A stretch of DNA of 64,000 bases from Pararge aegeria (taxonomy: Eukaryota; Arthropoda; Insecta; Lepidoptera; Nymphalidae): assembly GCF_905163445.1 (NCBI RefSeq), contig NC_053190.1, positions 5,396,501-5,460,500 of the forward strand, read 5' to 3'. Position numbers and translations under genes: made by a program. Below the pieces are notes generated by a model. That model did no database searches, had not been told where the DNA came from, and saw only the letters and a program-made list of their open reading frames with translations. Below, piece after piece: positions 43,138 to 53,212 of this stretch. Within the stretch, counting starts at the first letter, position 1; each line of letters starts with the position of its first letter.

Positions 43138-43545
43138 AAACGAATTTCCGGCATCTGTGTTTCCTGCCACGTTTAACTTACAGTTCAAGGCGAGAACAGG
43201 CATTTTCTAGGCAAGCTCGCCGTAATCTTGACCTCATAGTAATTGCTTTCTATTAGGCATACTTTGCTTTCCATCAAGCTAGAAAAACAGGGCCTTGATT
43301 CGCTATCGCATTGAAATCATAACCGTGCACGAAATGCATTTCGTGCAAAGTTAGGCGGCCTTATCGCTACTAAGCATTAACGCCGCCTTATGCTTTCTGC
43401 TTGTATTTGTTTTTCAATTCTTCAACTTGTAGTGTGAATAAATTTTGTGACGCACATTTTGGTATCTTTTTATACAAAGACTGTCAGGTTAACGTCACAA
43501 AGTATCCGCAGTCCTCATTACTAACGCCAACTTCCAAACTCAGAG
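42735..43545 (+). repeat. Tandem duplication of a LINE 3' end, about 403 bp
   Basis: Copy 1 is 42735-43137 and copy 2 43138-43545. Both start AAACGAATTTCCGG and end CAACTTCCAAACTCAGA. Each includes the last ~24 codons and the 3' UTR with its palindrome. Copy 2 differs in scattered bases and has a changed hairpin (GCGGCCTTATCGCTACTAAG). Confidence 0.9.
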
Positions 43546-43924
43546 TATTGAGAATTTCTCTGAAAGACCTAACTAGGCAGTTTAATTATTGAAGTCGTTG
43601 AAAATTAACACAAAACTGTAAAACTTTTGATGATCATGAACGATCTTAAGTTAAAGCAAAGTAGGTGCAGTTTTAAAATTTTAATTGGCTTAAGCTTCGG
43701 TGAACAAATTAAGAAGTTTAGATCCACTGTTATAGTATAGCTTAAAAATCAGTTAGTTAGTTTATTTATTGTTTCATTTCTCAGCTCGGCAACAGCGACT
43801 GGATTTTATTGGTTTCCAAATCATTCCTACGTTCCCATTACTAATAAAACAGTGTCTTCACAATCTTGTCTGTTTGTTTGGTTTTCATCACAAAACATTA
43901 ACTAATCTTAAATATTTTTCGTAC

Positions 43925-44060
43925 AAAGATGAGAATCGGCTCCAACGATTTTCATGAAATTTAGCATACAGGGGGTTTCGGGGGCGTGAAATCGATCTAG
44001 CTAGGATTCATTTTTAGAAAATGTCATTTTATTTGTTTTTTCCGGTAATAACCAATAATA
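43925..44060 (+). repeat. Dispersed repeat, family F, copy 2
   Basis: GATGAGAATCGGCTCCAACG, ATTTTCATGAAATTTAGCAT, ACAGGGGGTTTCGGGGGCGT, GAAATCGATCTAGCTAGGAT and TTTTTCCGGTAATAACC match 33660-33780. Confidence 0.65.
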
Positions 44061-44225
44061 ATATAATAATGTTTTGAACACGGCTAGTCGTTATGATTTA
44101 ATACGGTGCTTTAAAAAGACTTGAGTGCTGTTAATTTCCAGCATATCAATCAATATTTGCTATAGTAATTCGCGTCTTGACTATAATCGTAGTGCTTTTC
44201 AAATTTCAGTAAGTACAATAAAGTT

Positions 44226-44880
44226 ATGACTTCTAAAGCGCGGTTATTAAACCGCGCTTTAGAAGTCACGATTAGTCAAATTAGTCCTTTGAGTAACTTT
44301 ACTAGGAATGCCAATATCACATACATTGCAATTACTTTTCCTTACAAATTCATTGCCATTGGACAACTTACCCCGGTTTCTTCCTACATGCAGATCCCAG
44401 CATCGCCGAATAGGAAGCCACTTTAGTTTTTGTTGAAATTCGGAAGCATTTATGAACCGAATAGAAAGATTTTGCAGACGCACAAGTTTATTAAGCTGAT
44501 ACATCGTGAGATTAAGACAGCTTGCATCCGCATAATCGAGACTATTCTTTTATGCGGATGCGGATGCAAGGTTATTAGACAAAAGTACTTAGTGAATGTT
44601 CTAGTGTAACTTTGGACCGAATAGGAGAAATAATCGCAGCCGTAGAAACGAGTTCGACGCAAACACTTTCGTAATCAGTTCTTTCACATGCACTGACTAT
44701 AACAACTCCCGGTCGAGGTATGCAATTCCGAGATATATAACAGACTCACAAAGGGAATAGCGATATCATCATATACAACAGGAGGAATGTTCGGCCAATC
44801 AAACCTTGCGATCATTTCTGAGCTACCAATAATAATAGCTTTTGATTTTACAGGTTTTAGTCCATATTGTATCAACCTAA
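44226..44880 (-). pseudogene. LINE reverse transcriptase fragment, family C (pseudogene)
   Basis: Minus-strand pieces in order: GLKPVKSKAIIIGSSEMIAR (about 44795-44855), DYADA (near 44540-44560), QLNKLVRLQNLSIRFI (about 44450-44500) and EFQQKLKWLPIRR (about 44410-44445). They align with the reverse-transcriptase C-terminal region at 52246-52640. Relative to that copy it lacks about nine codons after RFI and is cut at 44226 next to a perfect hairpin. Confidence 0.8.
44227..44268. repeat. Perfect 19-bp-arm hairpin
   Basis: TGACTTCTAAAGCGCGGTT (44227-44245) and its exact complement (44250-44268) flank ATTA. It sits at the edge of a LINE fragment. Confidence 0.95.
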
Positions 44881-45170
44881 AAATGCAACCATGTCATTAT
44901 ATTAATTATACAACAAGAAAAGAAAATCCGTAGAATGCTATACTGCTATATATAATCATGCAATTGAATTACTCGAACCGTTACTCACTTTGAATAAAAC
45001 CAAGTATTCCCCTTTGTGTCCAAATAGTTGATTATTTCGTTATTTCAAGTTGTTAATGGGAATTTTCCTTTGCAAATTAATCGTGTTAGATTCAATACAA
45101 CGGAATTATTTACTGGTACATAATTTCGTTAACCGTCGAAGGGTAAGCACGTTTTAGTACCAATAAAAAG
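44881..45170. other. Unassigned AT-rich DNA
   Basis: No supported feature. Confidence 0.3.
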
Positions 45171-45174
45171 GTTA

Positions 45175-45585
45175 ATTATCATCATATAGAGAATTTTGTA
45201 GGGAATTCTAAGTACCCTTCTTGTATTGTACTCTTCTTGTGTCTTGAGCCACTTAGGTCCAGCGGCTCCCGGCGACTTCTCTGATGTAACCTGACCATCT
45301 CTTCGGGGGTCTACCAACACTCCGTTTACCAGTATGGGGTCGCCATTTTAGCAACTTGGGACCCCAACGTCCAACGTACTCTGGCTTTTCTACAAATCTT
45401 TTCATTCCTGGTTGAGAGAGATCATAGAGATATTCCGAGCATAACCCTCTCTGTCGATTGCTGGGATTCTAAGCCTTTAGATCTCCTGGGACTCTTAGAG
45501 ACCTATAGTCAGCGATCACGTCTTGCAGTCGTCATAAGTCAATACTAGCAGTTTCCATTGTTTGAAGACTTTGGTGTAACTGAAG
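45175..45585 (-). mobile_element. RTE-like LINE 3' fragment, copy 5
   Basis: GAGAATTTTGTAGGGAATTC, GTCCAGCGGCTCCCGGCGAC, GGGGGTCTACCAACACTCCG and TACCAGTATGGGGTCGCCAT match the antisense RTE C-terminal region, continuing through the CGAGCATAACCCTCTCTGTC block. Confidence 0.65.
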
Positions 45586-45594
45586 TATTTGGAC

Positions 45595-45835
45595 GAAAAT
45601 ATGTCCACTGCTAGACATACTCATAGATATTTTGTAGGGAATTCTATATACTACGGTCTTGTGCAGCTTGGGTGCAGCGGCTCCCTTCGACTTTTTTATG
45701 TAATCGGTCCACCTCTTGGGGTATACAAACGCTACGTTTACTGTTATGAGGCACTGTTCGAAGACTTTGGAGTTCCCATCTTTCTCGAAACTAGACGTAC
45801 ATAACCTGATCGTGTGTCATAGGTATTGTAAAGAA
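45595..45835 (-). mobile_element. RTE-like LINE 3' fragment, copy 6
   Basis: AATATGTCCACTGCTAGACA, ATTTTGTAGGGAATTCTATA and GTGCAGCGGCTCCCTTCGAC repeat the same 3' end directly after copy 5 in the same orientation, with an internal deletion. Confidence 0.6.
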
Positions 45836-46810
45836 TCTTCCCTACTCGCTAAACAAACGATATTTTTAAAGAACGTAATACCGAGAGCAAATCGGACCTC
45901 ATAATTTTATTCTAAACCAAATCCGATCAAACCTGGCTCAATAATTAAGTTTAGAGACGTACTAAAACATAGCATTATAAAATAAATTCATTTTAACACT
46001 TTCGTTTTTCATATATGCATTAGGCCCGCCTCGCCCTGCGTCTACTATAAGGGGCTATGCGTTCGGACGCTCAGCTAGCGTTCGGTGCTAGTATTGAGTC
46101 CATTTGAAATGTAGTGCGGAGGATGTTTAAAGGCATTGTGGAGGCAAACGTTTGAGAGATAAAATATGTACTACTGTAATTAAGAACAAATTTTCACAAT
46201 GTAGCGTAGTTTTAAAACTATCCATTTATATATAAAAAGTGCAGAAAAATTGTGATTGACGACCACAAAATGGGCGCTGAGAGCCAAATTTTAAAAATAG
46301 ACAAGATAACTGGTTTTCAGTTTTGAGTGATTTTTTTAAAAGAAAGAGGTTTAGTTATTTCAACACTCTGTCGATATTCAGACATTTAATTTAGATAAGT
46401 TAAATGAACTCTTGCACTTAATTAAATTAATATAAACCTTTTCGGATTGTAGTGTTCATAGTACAACAAGAAGTTTTATAATTATTACCTAATTTTTTTG
46501 GATTTATCATAATAATTCTATGAAAATTAATCCGCTTTAGCTGGTTTAACATAAAGTGCATATAATATGTTATTTGCGTTGGCAAGATTTTTGAAGCGGA
46601 TTTGTAAGATCAGCGGTGACTTATTGGGATCCAAAAAAGATATTTAACAGCCCATTTATAGTTATTTTATATTAAAAAATGACTCAGCAAACTCACTTAG
46701 CTAAAAATATTAATATTTACTTTTTAGATTAACGTTGAAGGTAGTTCGTTCAACCAAATCGCGGAACCAAAAATGCGGTCGTTCGCTCACCGTATGTTAG
46801 CGTGCCTTAT
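45836..46810. other. Unassigned DNA
   Basis: No supported feature. A small GC-richer patch at 46020-46090 has no motif. Confidence 0.3.
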
Positions 46811-46814
46811 GTGC

Positions 46815-47185
46815 AAGCGGTTATAAGCACTTTTGAAACGTCAAGTCATTTTGTTTGTAGTGATTTAACGACCGATTCTAGGAGAAGATTCTACCGAGAA
46901 GAGCTGGCAAGAGACTCAGCAGATTGCTCTTCTATAACGTAATTTTACAGACTATCTTTAAAGTTTTGCATCTTTTAAGCGATGAGAGCAGAGCGGACTG
47001 TTTACAAGCAACTACGATTTATTGAATGTGTTTTAACGCATTGTATAAACTTAGGAATCATGTTATAAAAGCATATACTCAATCGCACAAATGACTTCTG
47101 TACCTTTCGCAGAGGATTTGCAGATGTCACTAACTTATGTCAATTTTGAGTAAGTCAGTTGTTTATATCCACTTCTCGTTTATAA
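46815..47185 (-). mobile_element. CR1/Jockey-like LINE 3' end, family A
   Basis: GCACTTTTGAAACGTCAAGT, GATTCTACCGAGAAGAGCTG, then antisense coding phrases GGAATCATGTTATAAAAGCA and TCTGTACCTTTCGCAGAGGA. It is more diverged than the copy at 20040-20512. Confidence 0.75.
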
Positions 47186-47394
47186 CATAGGTTGAGTATT
47201 AGATTGATACGTAGAAGTACGCGCATTCGATCTATAATACCGGCAGAGCCAGAGTAATCCTCCATGAACCAAGCTTCGTTACCGTTGTTATCATTTCCTA
47301 AGCCTTGTCGAATCGATATGCAGTCCCAGTTGCTCTCTAAGCCGCTTTTGTGCCTGTTTTTATCATGTCGTCTTTATTTTATCTATTCATCAAT

Positions 47395-47630
47395 ATCCTA
47401 TATCAGTCCACTGCTGTACTGTGAGCTTCTCCCAATGGAAGGGTTTGCCCTTAATCACCACGTAGAGAGAAGGGCTGGTGATCGCAGTAGATGGAACTCT
47501 TTGTAGTAGAACGGAGTACGCTGCAGCCGTTCTTCATTATATTCTTCTATACGCCGCATACACATCTGCGGGCAGAGGAGGGATGGAAATAACTGTATTC
47601 TAATCGACCGCCATCACACGGCACATTATT
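47395..47630 (+). repeat. Dispersed repeat, family G, copy 2
   Basis: CAGTCCACTGCTGTACTGTG, AGCTTCTCCCAATGGAAGGG and TTTGCCCTTAATCACCACGT, then GGAGTACGCTGCAGCCGTTC and AACTGTATTCT. Collinear with 23745-23960. Confidence 0.55.
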
Positions 47631-49105
47631 CTTACTATTACTATGATAAGAACCTACTCCCAGAAATGCAAAGGAGTACAGTTTCCGGATTGTAAAAAAT
47701 AAGGGTTATTTTTAAATGGCAGCAAAAGCAATCTTGAGAAAAAAATTGCATTTATATAGCTTGCATCATGGAGGTACCTGTTAAAGATTCGCAATACCTA
47801 AATTGATTGAGTGAATTAACAAAGATTTTTACGAGACTTTGTTTCAAACAGTTGATTATAATAACAAGGAAGTTATGTTTAAATAGCCAATAGTGTAGAA
47901 TTATATGGCTATTTATATGTAATGTATAAGTTCGTTGCGAGACCTAATCTCAGACAGTTTCTTTAGAGTAAAGTTTGTTAGTTATTAGTATAGAAAGTAA
48001 AGATATAATTTATAGCTGTAAACCTAAGTATTAAGATCGCGTGTTCGTATTATGAAAAGGAATATTTTTCTGTAAACTTAAATTAAGATGTTTGCTTGTT
48101 TCTGATACTTTCCCATGTCTAACCATACTGAAACCCAACCAAATGGTAAATAACTGTATTACTATGTATATATCACTGTCTCTGTCTACCAATATAGTTA
48201 TTTCTTTAACTATTGACAGCTATTTTACCTGTATTGGCATCCTTGTCTTGCATAAGCTCTAATAAAGATACCGATTTGAGCGCACTTCTGTGATCATAAA
48301 ACCGCGCCAAACACGGCCAAATCAAGCATTGTTCTATATCGCCACTGTGGACTGGATACTCTATAATCCTCCGCAATACCATTGCATTAATTTAAAGTCC
48401 AGGCAAATAAACTGTTCCTACGAGATTCTTTAAAAACCTAAGCCAACGCCGACGAAAAATCTGGCAAAAGCTAGTTTTAACATAAAATGCGTTTTTGAGG
48501 TTAATCTATAAAATATTATTGCTCCACGATTTAATAAAGGCAGACATTTTTTACCACATTGTATCTAAACATGACGGTCTATTTTTTCAGCGCACACAAA
48601 TTTGAAAAAAATAGGATCAGTAGTTTTTGGGGTTTCACCTAAAATAAGTTCAGCAGTCTTATCCATCGGTACAGATTTCCGGCGGCTTTTGTGCAGAGAG
48701 CTTTACTTAACTAAACATTTTCTCGAGAAGCCCTTATGATATTCAATATTTTAAGGGACCTTTCAAAACTCTAAAGCTTTAAGAGAACTCTTTTATTAAG
48801 ATGTTAAAAAAGATCGGTATCACAGGTATACCACCAGGTTGGTTTTAATTTAACTTCAAATATTCTTTTTACTTCCTTATTTTATAACCCTTTGTGTTTG
48901 TCCGTTTTCTTTACACAATTTTACTTTCATCATTTCAACCTCTCTTTCGTACTCTTTAATTGAAGTTTTTGTCACATAAATTCTTTATTATTAGAAAGTG
49001 GATCTTATTTAAAGGCTCGTTCGTGAATGTCGTTTTGTTTTAACCAGTCTACTACAGCCAGATGCCCAAACGCGCCAGCACATCCTTATAGCACCTGTGT
49101 GCGCA
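47631..49105. other. Unassigned AT-rich DNA
   Basis: CTCTAATAAAGATACC near 48259 resembles a 3' end with a poly(A) signal, but no gene or retrocopy is recognised upstream. Confidence 0.3.
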
Positions 49106-49108
49106 TCA

Positions 49109-49585
49109 CAAGCTGAGTGGCTTAGCTGTTTTTGACATAACTTGGCAGTAATAATACAAGCTAAGTGGACAATTTGTTTGTGACATAACTTTTAAGTAAT
49201 AATACAAGCTGAGTGGCTTATCTGTTTCTGCCATAACTTTACAGTAATAATACAAGCTGAGTGACTTATCTGTTTATGCCATAATTTTACAGTAATAATA
49301 CAAGCTGAGTGGCTTATCTGTTTCTGATAAAACTTTGCAGTAATAACAAAAGCTAAGTGGCCTATCTGTTTGTGACATAACTTTTCAGTATTAACACAAG
49401 CTTAGTGGCTCATCTGCTTATGAAATAACTTAGTAGTAATAACACAAGCTGAGTGGCTTACCTGATTGTGTCATAACTTTGCAGTAATAATAAAAGCTAA
49501 GTTGCTTATCTATCTGTGACATAATTTTGCAGTAATAACACAAGCTGAGTGGCCTATCTGTTTCTGCCATGCACTCATAGGTATT
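49109..49585. repeat. 48-bp minisatellite, ten units
   Basis: AGCT of the phrase ACAAGCTGAGTGGCTTATCT recurs at 49111, 49159, 49207, 49255, 49303, 49351, 49399, 49447, 49495 and 49543, exactly 48 bp apart with no indel. Units differ by base substitutions. Stops occur in every frame, so the array is not coding. Confidence 0.95.
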
Positions 49586-50150
49586 ATTTAAAACTAATTT
49601 AAATTTAAACGTTATTACGAAGTAATTTTTTTGTTAAAATTAAATGAATACCTAACAAACCCTGTATTTTAAATGTTTTTTTTTGTTCTTGATTACGGTC
49701 ACACACAACGGTAAGATGATGCTGCCTACAGTGGGAAGCCCTCAGCCAACCACCTCTAGATTCACTCAGAATCTTAATCGACGTCAAGCCAAGTTTTCTC
49801 CCGCCGCGCCGCAAAACCGTAAAAGTGCGTACCTGGAACCCCTTAAGAGATGAAAATTTTATATTATAGCCAAAAGCACTCAACAAAGAATGTCGCAAAC
49901 ACGAGTTATCAGATATTTCCAGAAACTCTATAAAACCCATAAAAGTGGGTTGCGACAAAATTATGATAGTAAGTCACACCCGGCTCTATAATAAACTTGA
50001 AATATACCAAAAGAAGTTTTCTGTTGTATAAAGAATACTTGCTACTCTTATTTTCACACTTTAATTAATATGATTAAAATTGAAAAAATATATATAATGA
50101 AAGGCCGAAGATAATTATTATTCATCATCATCGTTATCATCACATCAACC
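49586..50150. other. Unassigned DNA
   Basis: A 117-codon minus-strand frame (49605-49958) lies here. It has no motif that I recognise and no neighbouring support. Confidence 0.3.
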
Positions 50151-50152
50151 GA

Positions 50153-50280
50153 TAGACGTCCACTGCTGGACATAGGTCTTTTGTAGGGAGTTCCAAGTTC
50201 CACGATTCTGAGCCGCTTGGATCCAGCGGCTACCTGCGACGCGCTTAATGTCGTCTGTCCACCTCGTTGAATTATTATTA
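50153..50280 (-). mobile_element. RTE-like LINE 3' fragment, copy 7
   Basis: GACGTCCACTGCTGGACATA through GGATCCAGCGGCTACCTGCG ACGCGC; nearly identical to 2676-2812. Confidence 0.75.
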
Positions 50281-50527
50281 TTTATGTGTAAATAATTTAA
50301 TTAAAGTTTTTTCTTGATTGAATTAAAAACATTCGCGCATCCAAATCTCACTCAACAGTAGCGTGCACAGAATTTTCCACTAGGGCACCAGGGCAGGGCA
50401 GGGTTGTTTAGGTACAGTTATAAGAAAGTTCGGACTCATATATAATAAAATCAACTCAAAAAACATTATTATTTAATTTAACTCATAATTACTACGTATA
50501 TCTTCTTATCTTATTATGATTTTTTTT

Positions 50528-52135
50528 TTTAAAGTCAAAGTCAAATATTTATTTATTCAAATAAATATTTGATAGATGGCACATAGATGACACTTTTGAT
50601 GCGTTGATAACATCCAAAATGTGTACATACTAGTGAGTTGTGATGGCGATAATTACGTTCGTAAACTTAAAATTAAAGCTACGAGGGTTCCAAATGCGCC
50701 CTGGTCAAAGAAGAAGGCCACAACAAACTAAGCTGGGTGTTCTTTTTCTATCACCATCTCACATTGTTATTTGAAAATATTTAAGAAGCACCCTGGATAG
50801 AGCAACAGTTCATACCTTAGCTTTTTTATCGACTTGCAATTTCCTTTAAATGCTTTTTGTGTTCTAATTAGCTAGTAGCAAGTTTATTTTGGCTTCTAAA
50901 GTTCAAATTATTACAGTCACGTTTTCTTTTAAATTGGGGTATATTTTTGTGAACATACATAAAATATTTAAATATGTACCAGCTAAGGACTGCCATTATT
51001 TTAAAATACTTTATCTCTTAATGACTCCTTCGGGTCCATTTTATAGATCGCATGAACAGCCGTCTACTGCAGCTCGAAAATAGTACTAATATCAGCAGTA
51101 TTACCCCATAGTGAAATTCCATATGACATAATGATGTAAAAGTAACTAAAATAGACTAGCCTAGCAATTTCTATGTCTGTCATGTGGCTTATCTTTTTTA
51201 CTGCATAGGCAGCAGACTAAGCCTGTTCGATAAATTAATTACCTAGGGCCTAATTGAAGTTTAGCATCTAACTTTATTCCTACAAATACTGTCGTATCCA
51301 CCAGATTCCATATCTTATTATTAAGTTGTATAGTTGTTTCACATGTTTAACATTTGGTAATGTGAATTTTATGCATTTAGTTTTTTTTCTATCGAACACC
51401 AAATTATTAGCTTCAAACCATTGTACTACCTTAGCAGGAGAGTTGTTTGCATCGTCAAAAGCTTGTTCAATGTCAATTATTTTTGAACATAAGTGATGTA
51501 TCATCAGAAAACAACACTATCCCATGATTGTCCTTAGCCAAGGTAAGGAAGTTCATTAATGGAAATAAGGAATAGAAAAGGTCCTAATTTAGAACCTCGT
51601 GGAACACCAATTTTCACAACTGACGCTTTACACTGCTTTATAATAACGTCTACAATTACAATGCTATCGCGGAAGTAGCAAGTGATCAAATCGAGAGCTA
51701 CACCCTGAAATCCATAGCGGTGTAGTTTTCTGTGTAACGTTTCATGTATAAAACCATCAAACGCCTTAGACAAGTCAGAGAACTCACCAAGTTCATCACA
51801 AGACTTCTCCCAGTCTTCAAATATATTTTGAATTCTATCAACAATTTGAGAGACCCTCTGTAAAACCAAACTGCTTAACTTGGTGTAAATCATACTCAAT
51901 ATATAATAATAATAGAAAATAGGAAAGTAACAGATTTAAAATAAGTTTTTCAAAAATTTTACTGCAAGTGGGTAGTACTGATATTGGTGTAAAGTAAGTG
52001 GGGTCAGATTTACTACCCGATTTAAACAAAGGAATTATTTGACTGTGTTTCATAAAGTCCGGAAACACATCACAGTCTATAAAGTTTTTAAATGTTAATG
52101 CTAAATCGGGTGCAACGAAATCAATAATGATTCGA
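50528..52135 (-). mobile_element. CR1/Jockey-like LINE, family B, 5'-truncated
   Basis: On the minus strand the element runs from about 52135 (reverse transcriptase fingers) to a 3' UTR and AAAGTCAAAGTC tail at 50533-50545. The 3' UTR phrase GCTACGAGGGTTCCAAATGC is shared with 9808-10150 and 58459-58945. The coding part is described separately. Confidence 0.85.
51010..52135 (-). pseudogene. LINE reverse transcriptase, family B (pseudogene)
   Basis: Minus-strand blocks in order: MFPDFMKHSQIIPLFKSGSK (about 52010-52068) with ISVLPTCSKIFEKLIL; a frameshift near 51850; DLSKAFDGF with the catalytic Asp (about 51760-51785); GVPRGSKLGPFLFLISINEL (about 51540-51600). The FADD box is lost at the junction near 51505-51530; the text there reads MIHHL. 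ANNLVFDRKKTKCIKFTLPN (51350-51420) and a VYFSYFYIIMSYG-like end (51110-51160) follow. The frameshifts and lost catalytic box show that it is inactive. Confidence 0.85.
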
Positions 52136-52245
52136 CAACGTTATCGGAAATGCTCCACAAGTCATTTGTTTTTTAATTATTTACTAATTTAAAGGTTTCT
52201 CCACGAACATCAGAGCCTGATACGACTAACATGACTAAATTTTAG

Positions 52246-52884
52246 AGCGTTATTACACTAAGGCACAACTGTGACACTGTTAAAGATCTAGGCTTACATC
52301 TTGATAAACAACTATCATGGTGTGTGCATGTCAACGTATTGAGTAGGAGGATGTTTGCGACTATTAGGTCATTGCGTCGCCTGCGTTCTGTTCTTCCAAT
52401 TCCGACCAAAGTTATGTTGGCACATTCTCTTATTCTCTCTATTCTTGATTATGCGGACGCAAGCTATCTTAACCTGACCGAGGACCAACTGAACAAACTT
52501 GAGCGTCTTCAAAATCTCGCTATTCGGTTCATATTTGGCTTACGCAAATATGATCATGTATCTGAATTTAGACTAAAGCTTAAGTGGCTCCCTATTCGTC
52601 GTCGCCGGGATCTGCATGTTCTGTCGCTTCTGTACTGTGTGTTATTTAACCCTAAAAACCCCTCTTACCTAAAGGAGAAATTTAATTTTCTTGGAGTGCA
52701 GTCAGATATACGTTCTTGTCGTACGCTGACTTTGAGCATGCCGTTTCATAAAACTAAGTTTTATAAGCATTCATTCATTGTTCAAGCTACTGAACTGTGG
52801 AATGCACTCCCAATAAGCATACGACAGTCAAGGTCACTAGACATATTCAAAAATGCTGTTAAAGCCCATTATCTTGAACAATAA
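52246..52884 (+). pseudogene. LINE reverse transcriptase C-terminal domain (truncated)
   Basis: An open frame of 212 codons from 52246 to the stop at 52882-52884, with no ATG near its start: 52324 is GTG, not ATG. Visible in order: KDLGLHLDKQLSW, RSLRRLRSVLP, SILDYADASYLNL, LERLQNLAIRFIFGLRK, KLKWLPIRRRRDLHV and ELWNALPISIRQS. These are the thumb and C-terminal segments of a Jockey-type reverse transcriptase. The catalytic palm is missing by 5' truncation, so the product could not polymerise. The frame has no internal stop, which suggests a fairly recent copy. Confidence 0.85.
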
Positions 52885-53089
52885 AGACGACAGTGATTAA
52901 CTCTTACTCATATTTAAGTATGTTTTAGTATATATTAGTTTATTATTTTTTATATTTATTATTATTAGTATTTTATGTGTGTAATCTTGATAAGTATTAG
53001 TGTGTAATTGTTCGTAAGTATGTTTATAATAATACACCCCACCAATCGGTTTCCCTTGGTTTTCCTAATCCTAAGGTTGCCTGGAAGAG

Positions 53090-53105
53090 ATCGCTACTAA
53101 GCGAT
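53090..53105 (+). other. Conserved LINE 3' UTR stem-loop
   Basis: ATCGCT-ACTA-AGCGAT. The equivalent stem is kept at 34406-34421 (antisense, loop AAGT) and near 13456. Stem conservation with loop change suggests a reverse-transcriptase recognition hairpin. Confidence 0.55.
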
Positions 53106-53212
53106 AAGGCCGCCCTTTGTATTCTACTTTTTAAGTTTATTTTTGTTGTGTCCATTGTTTTTTTTTACTATTTGTGGTGTACAAATAAAGTGTATAAATA
53201 AAAATAAATAAG

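Larger units (their letters stand above)
52240..53212 (+). mobile_element. LINE, family C, 5'-truncated with complete 3' UTR
   Basis: Reverse-transcriptase C-terminus followed by a 320-bp 3' UTR ending AATAAAGTGTATAAATAAAA ATAAATA. The UTR holds the ATCGCT-acta-AGCGAT hairpin (53090-53105) and GATAAGGCCGCC. It is the best-preserved member of the family whose tails lie at 13370, 34293, 41355 and 63245. Confidence 0.85.

Noticed and set aside
49109..49585. Regular repeat array considered as CRISPR
   Set aside because: The units are contiguous without unique spacers and the genome is eukaryotic.
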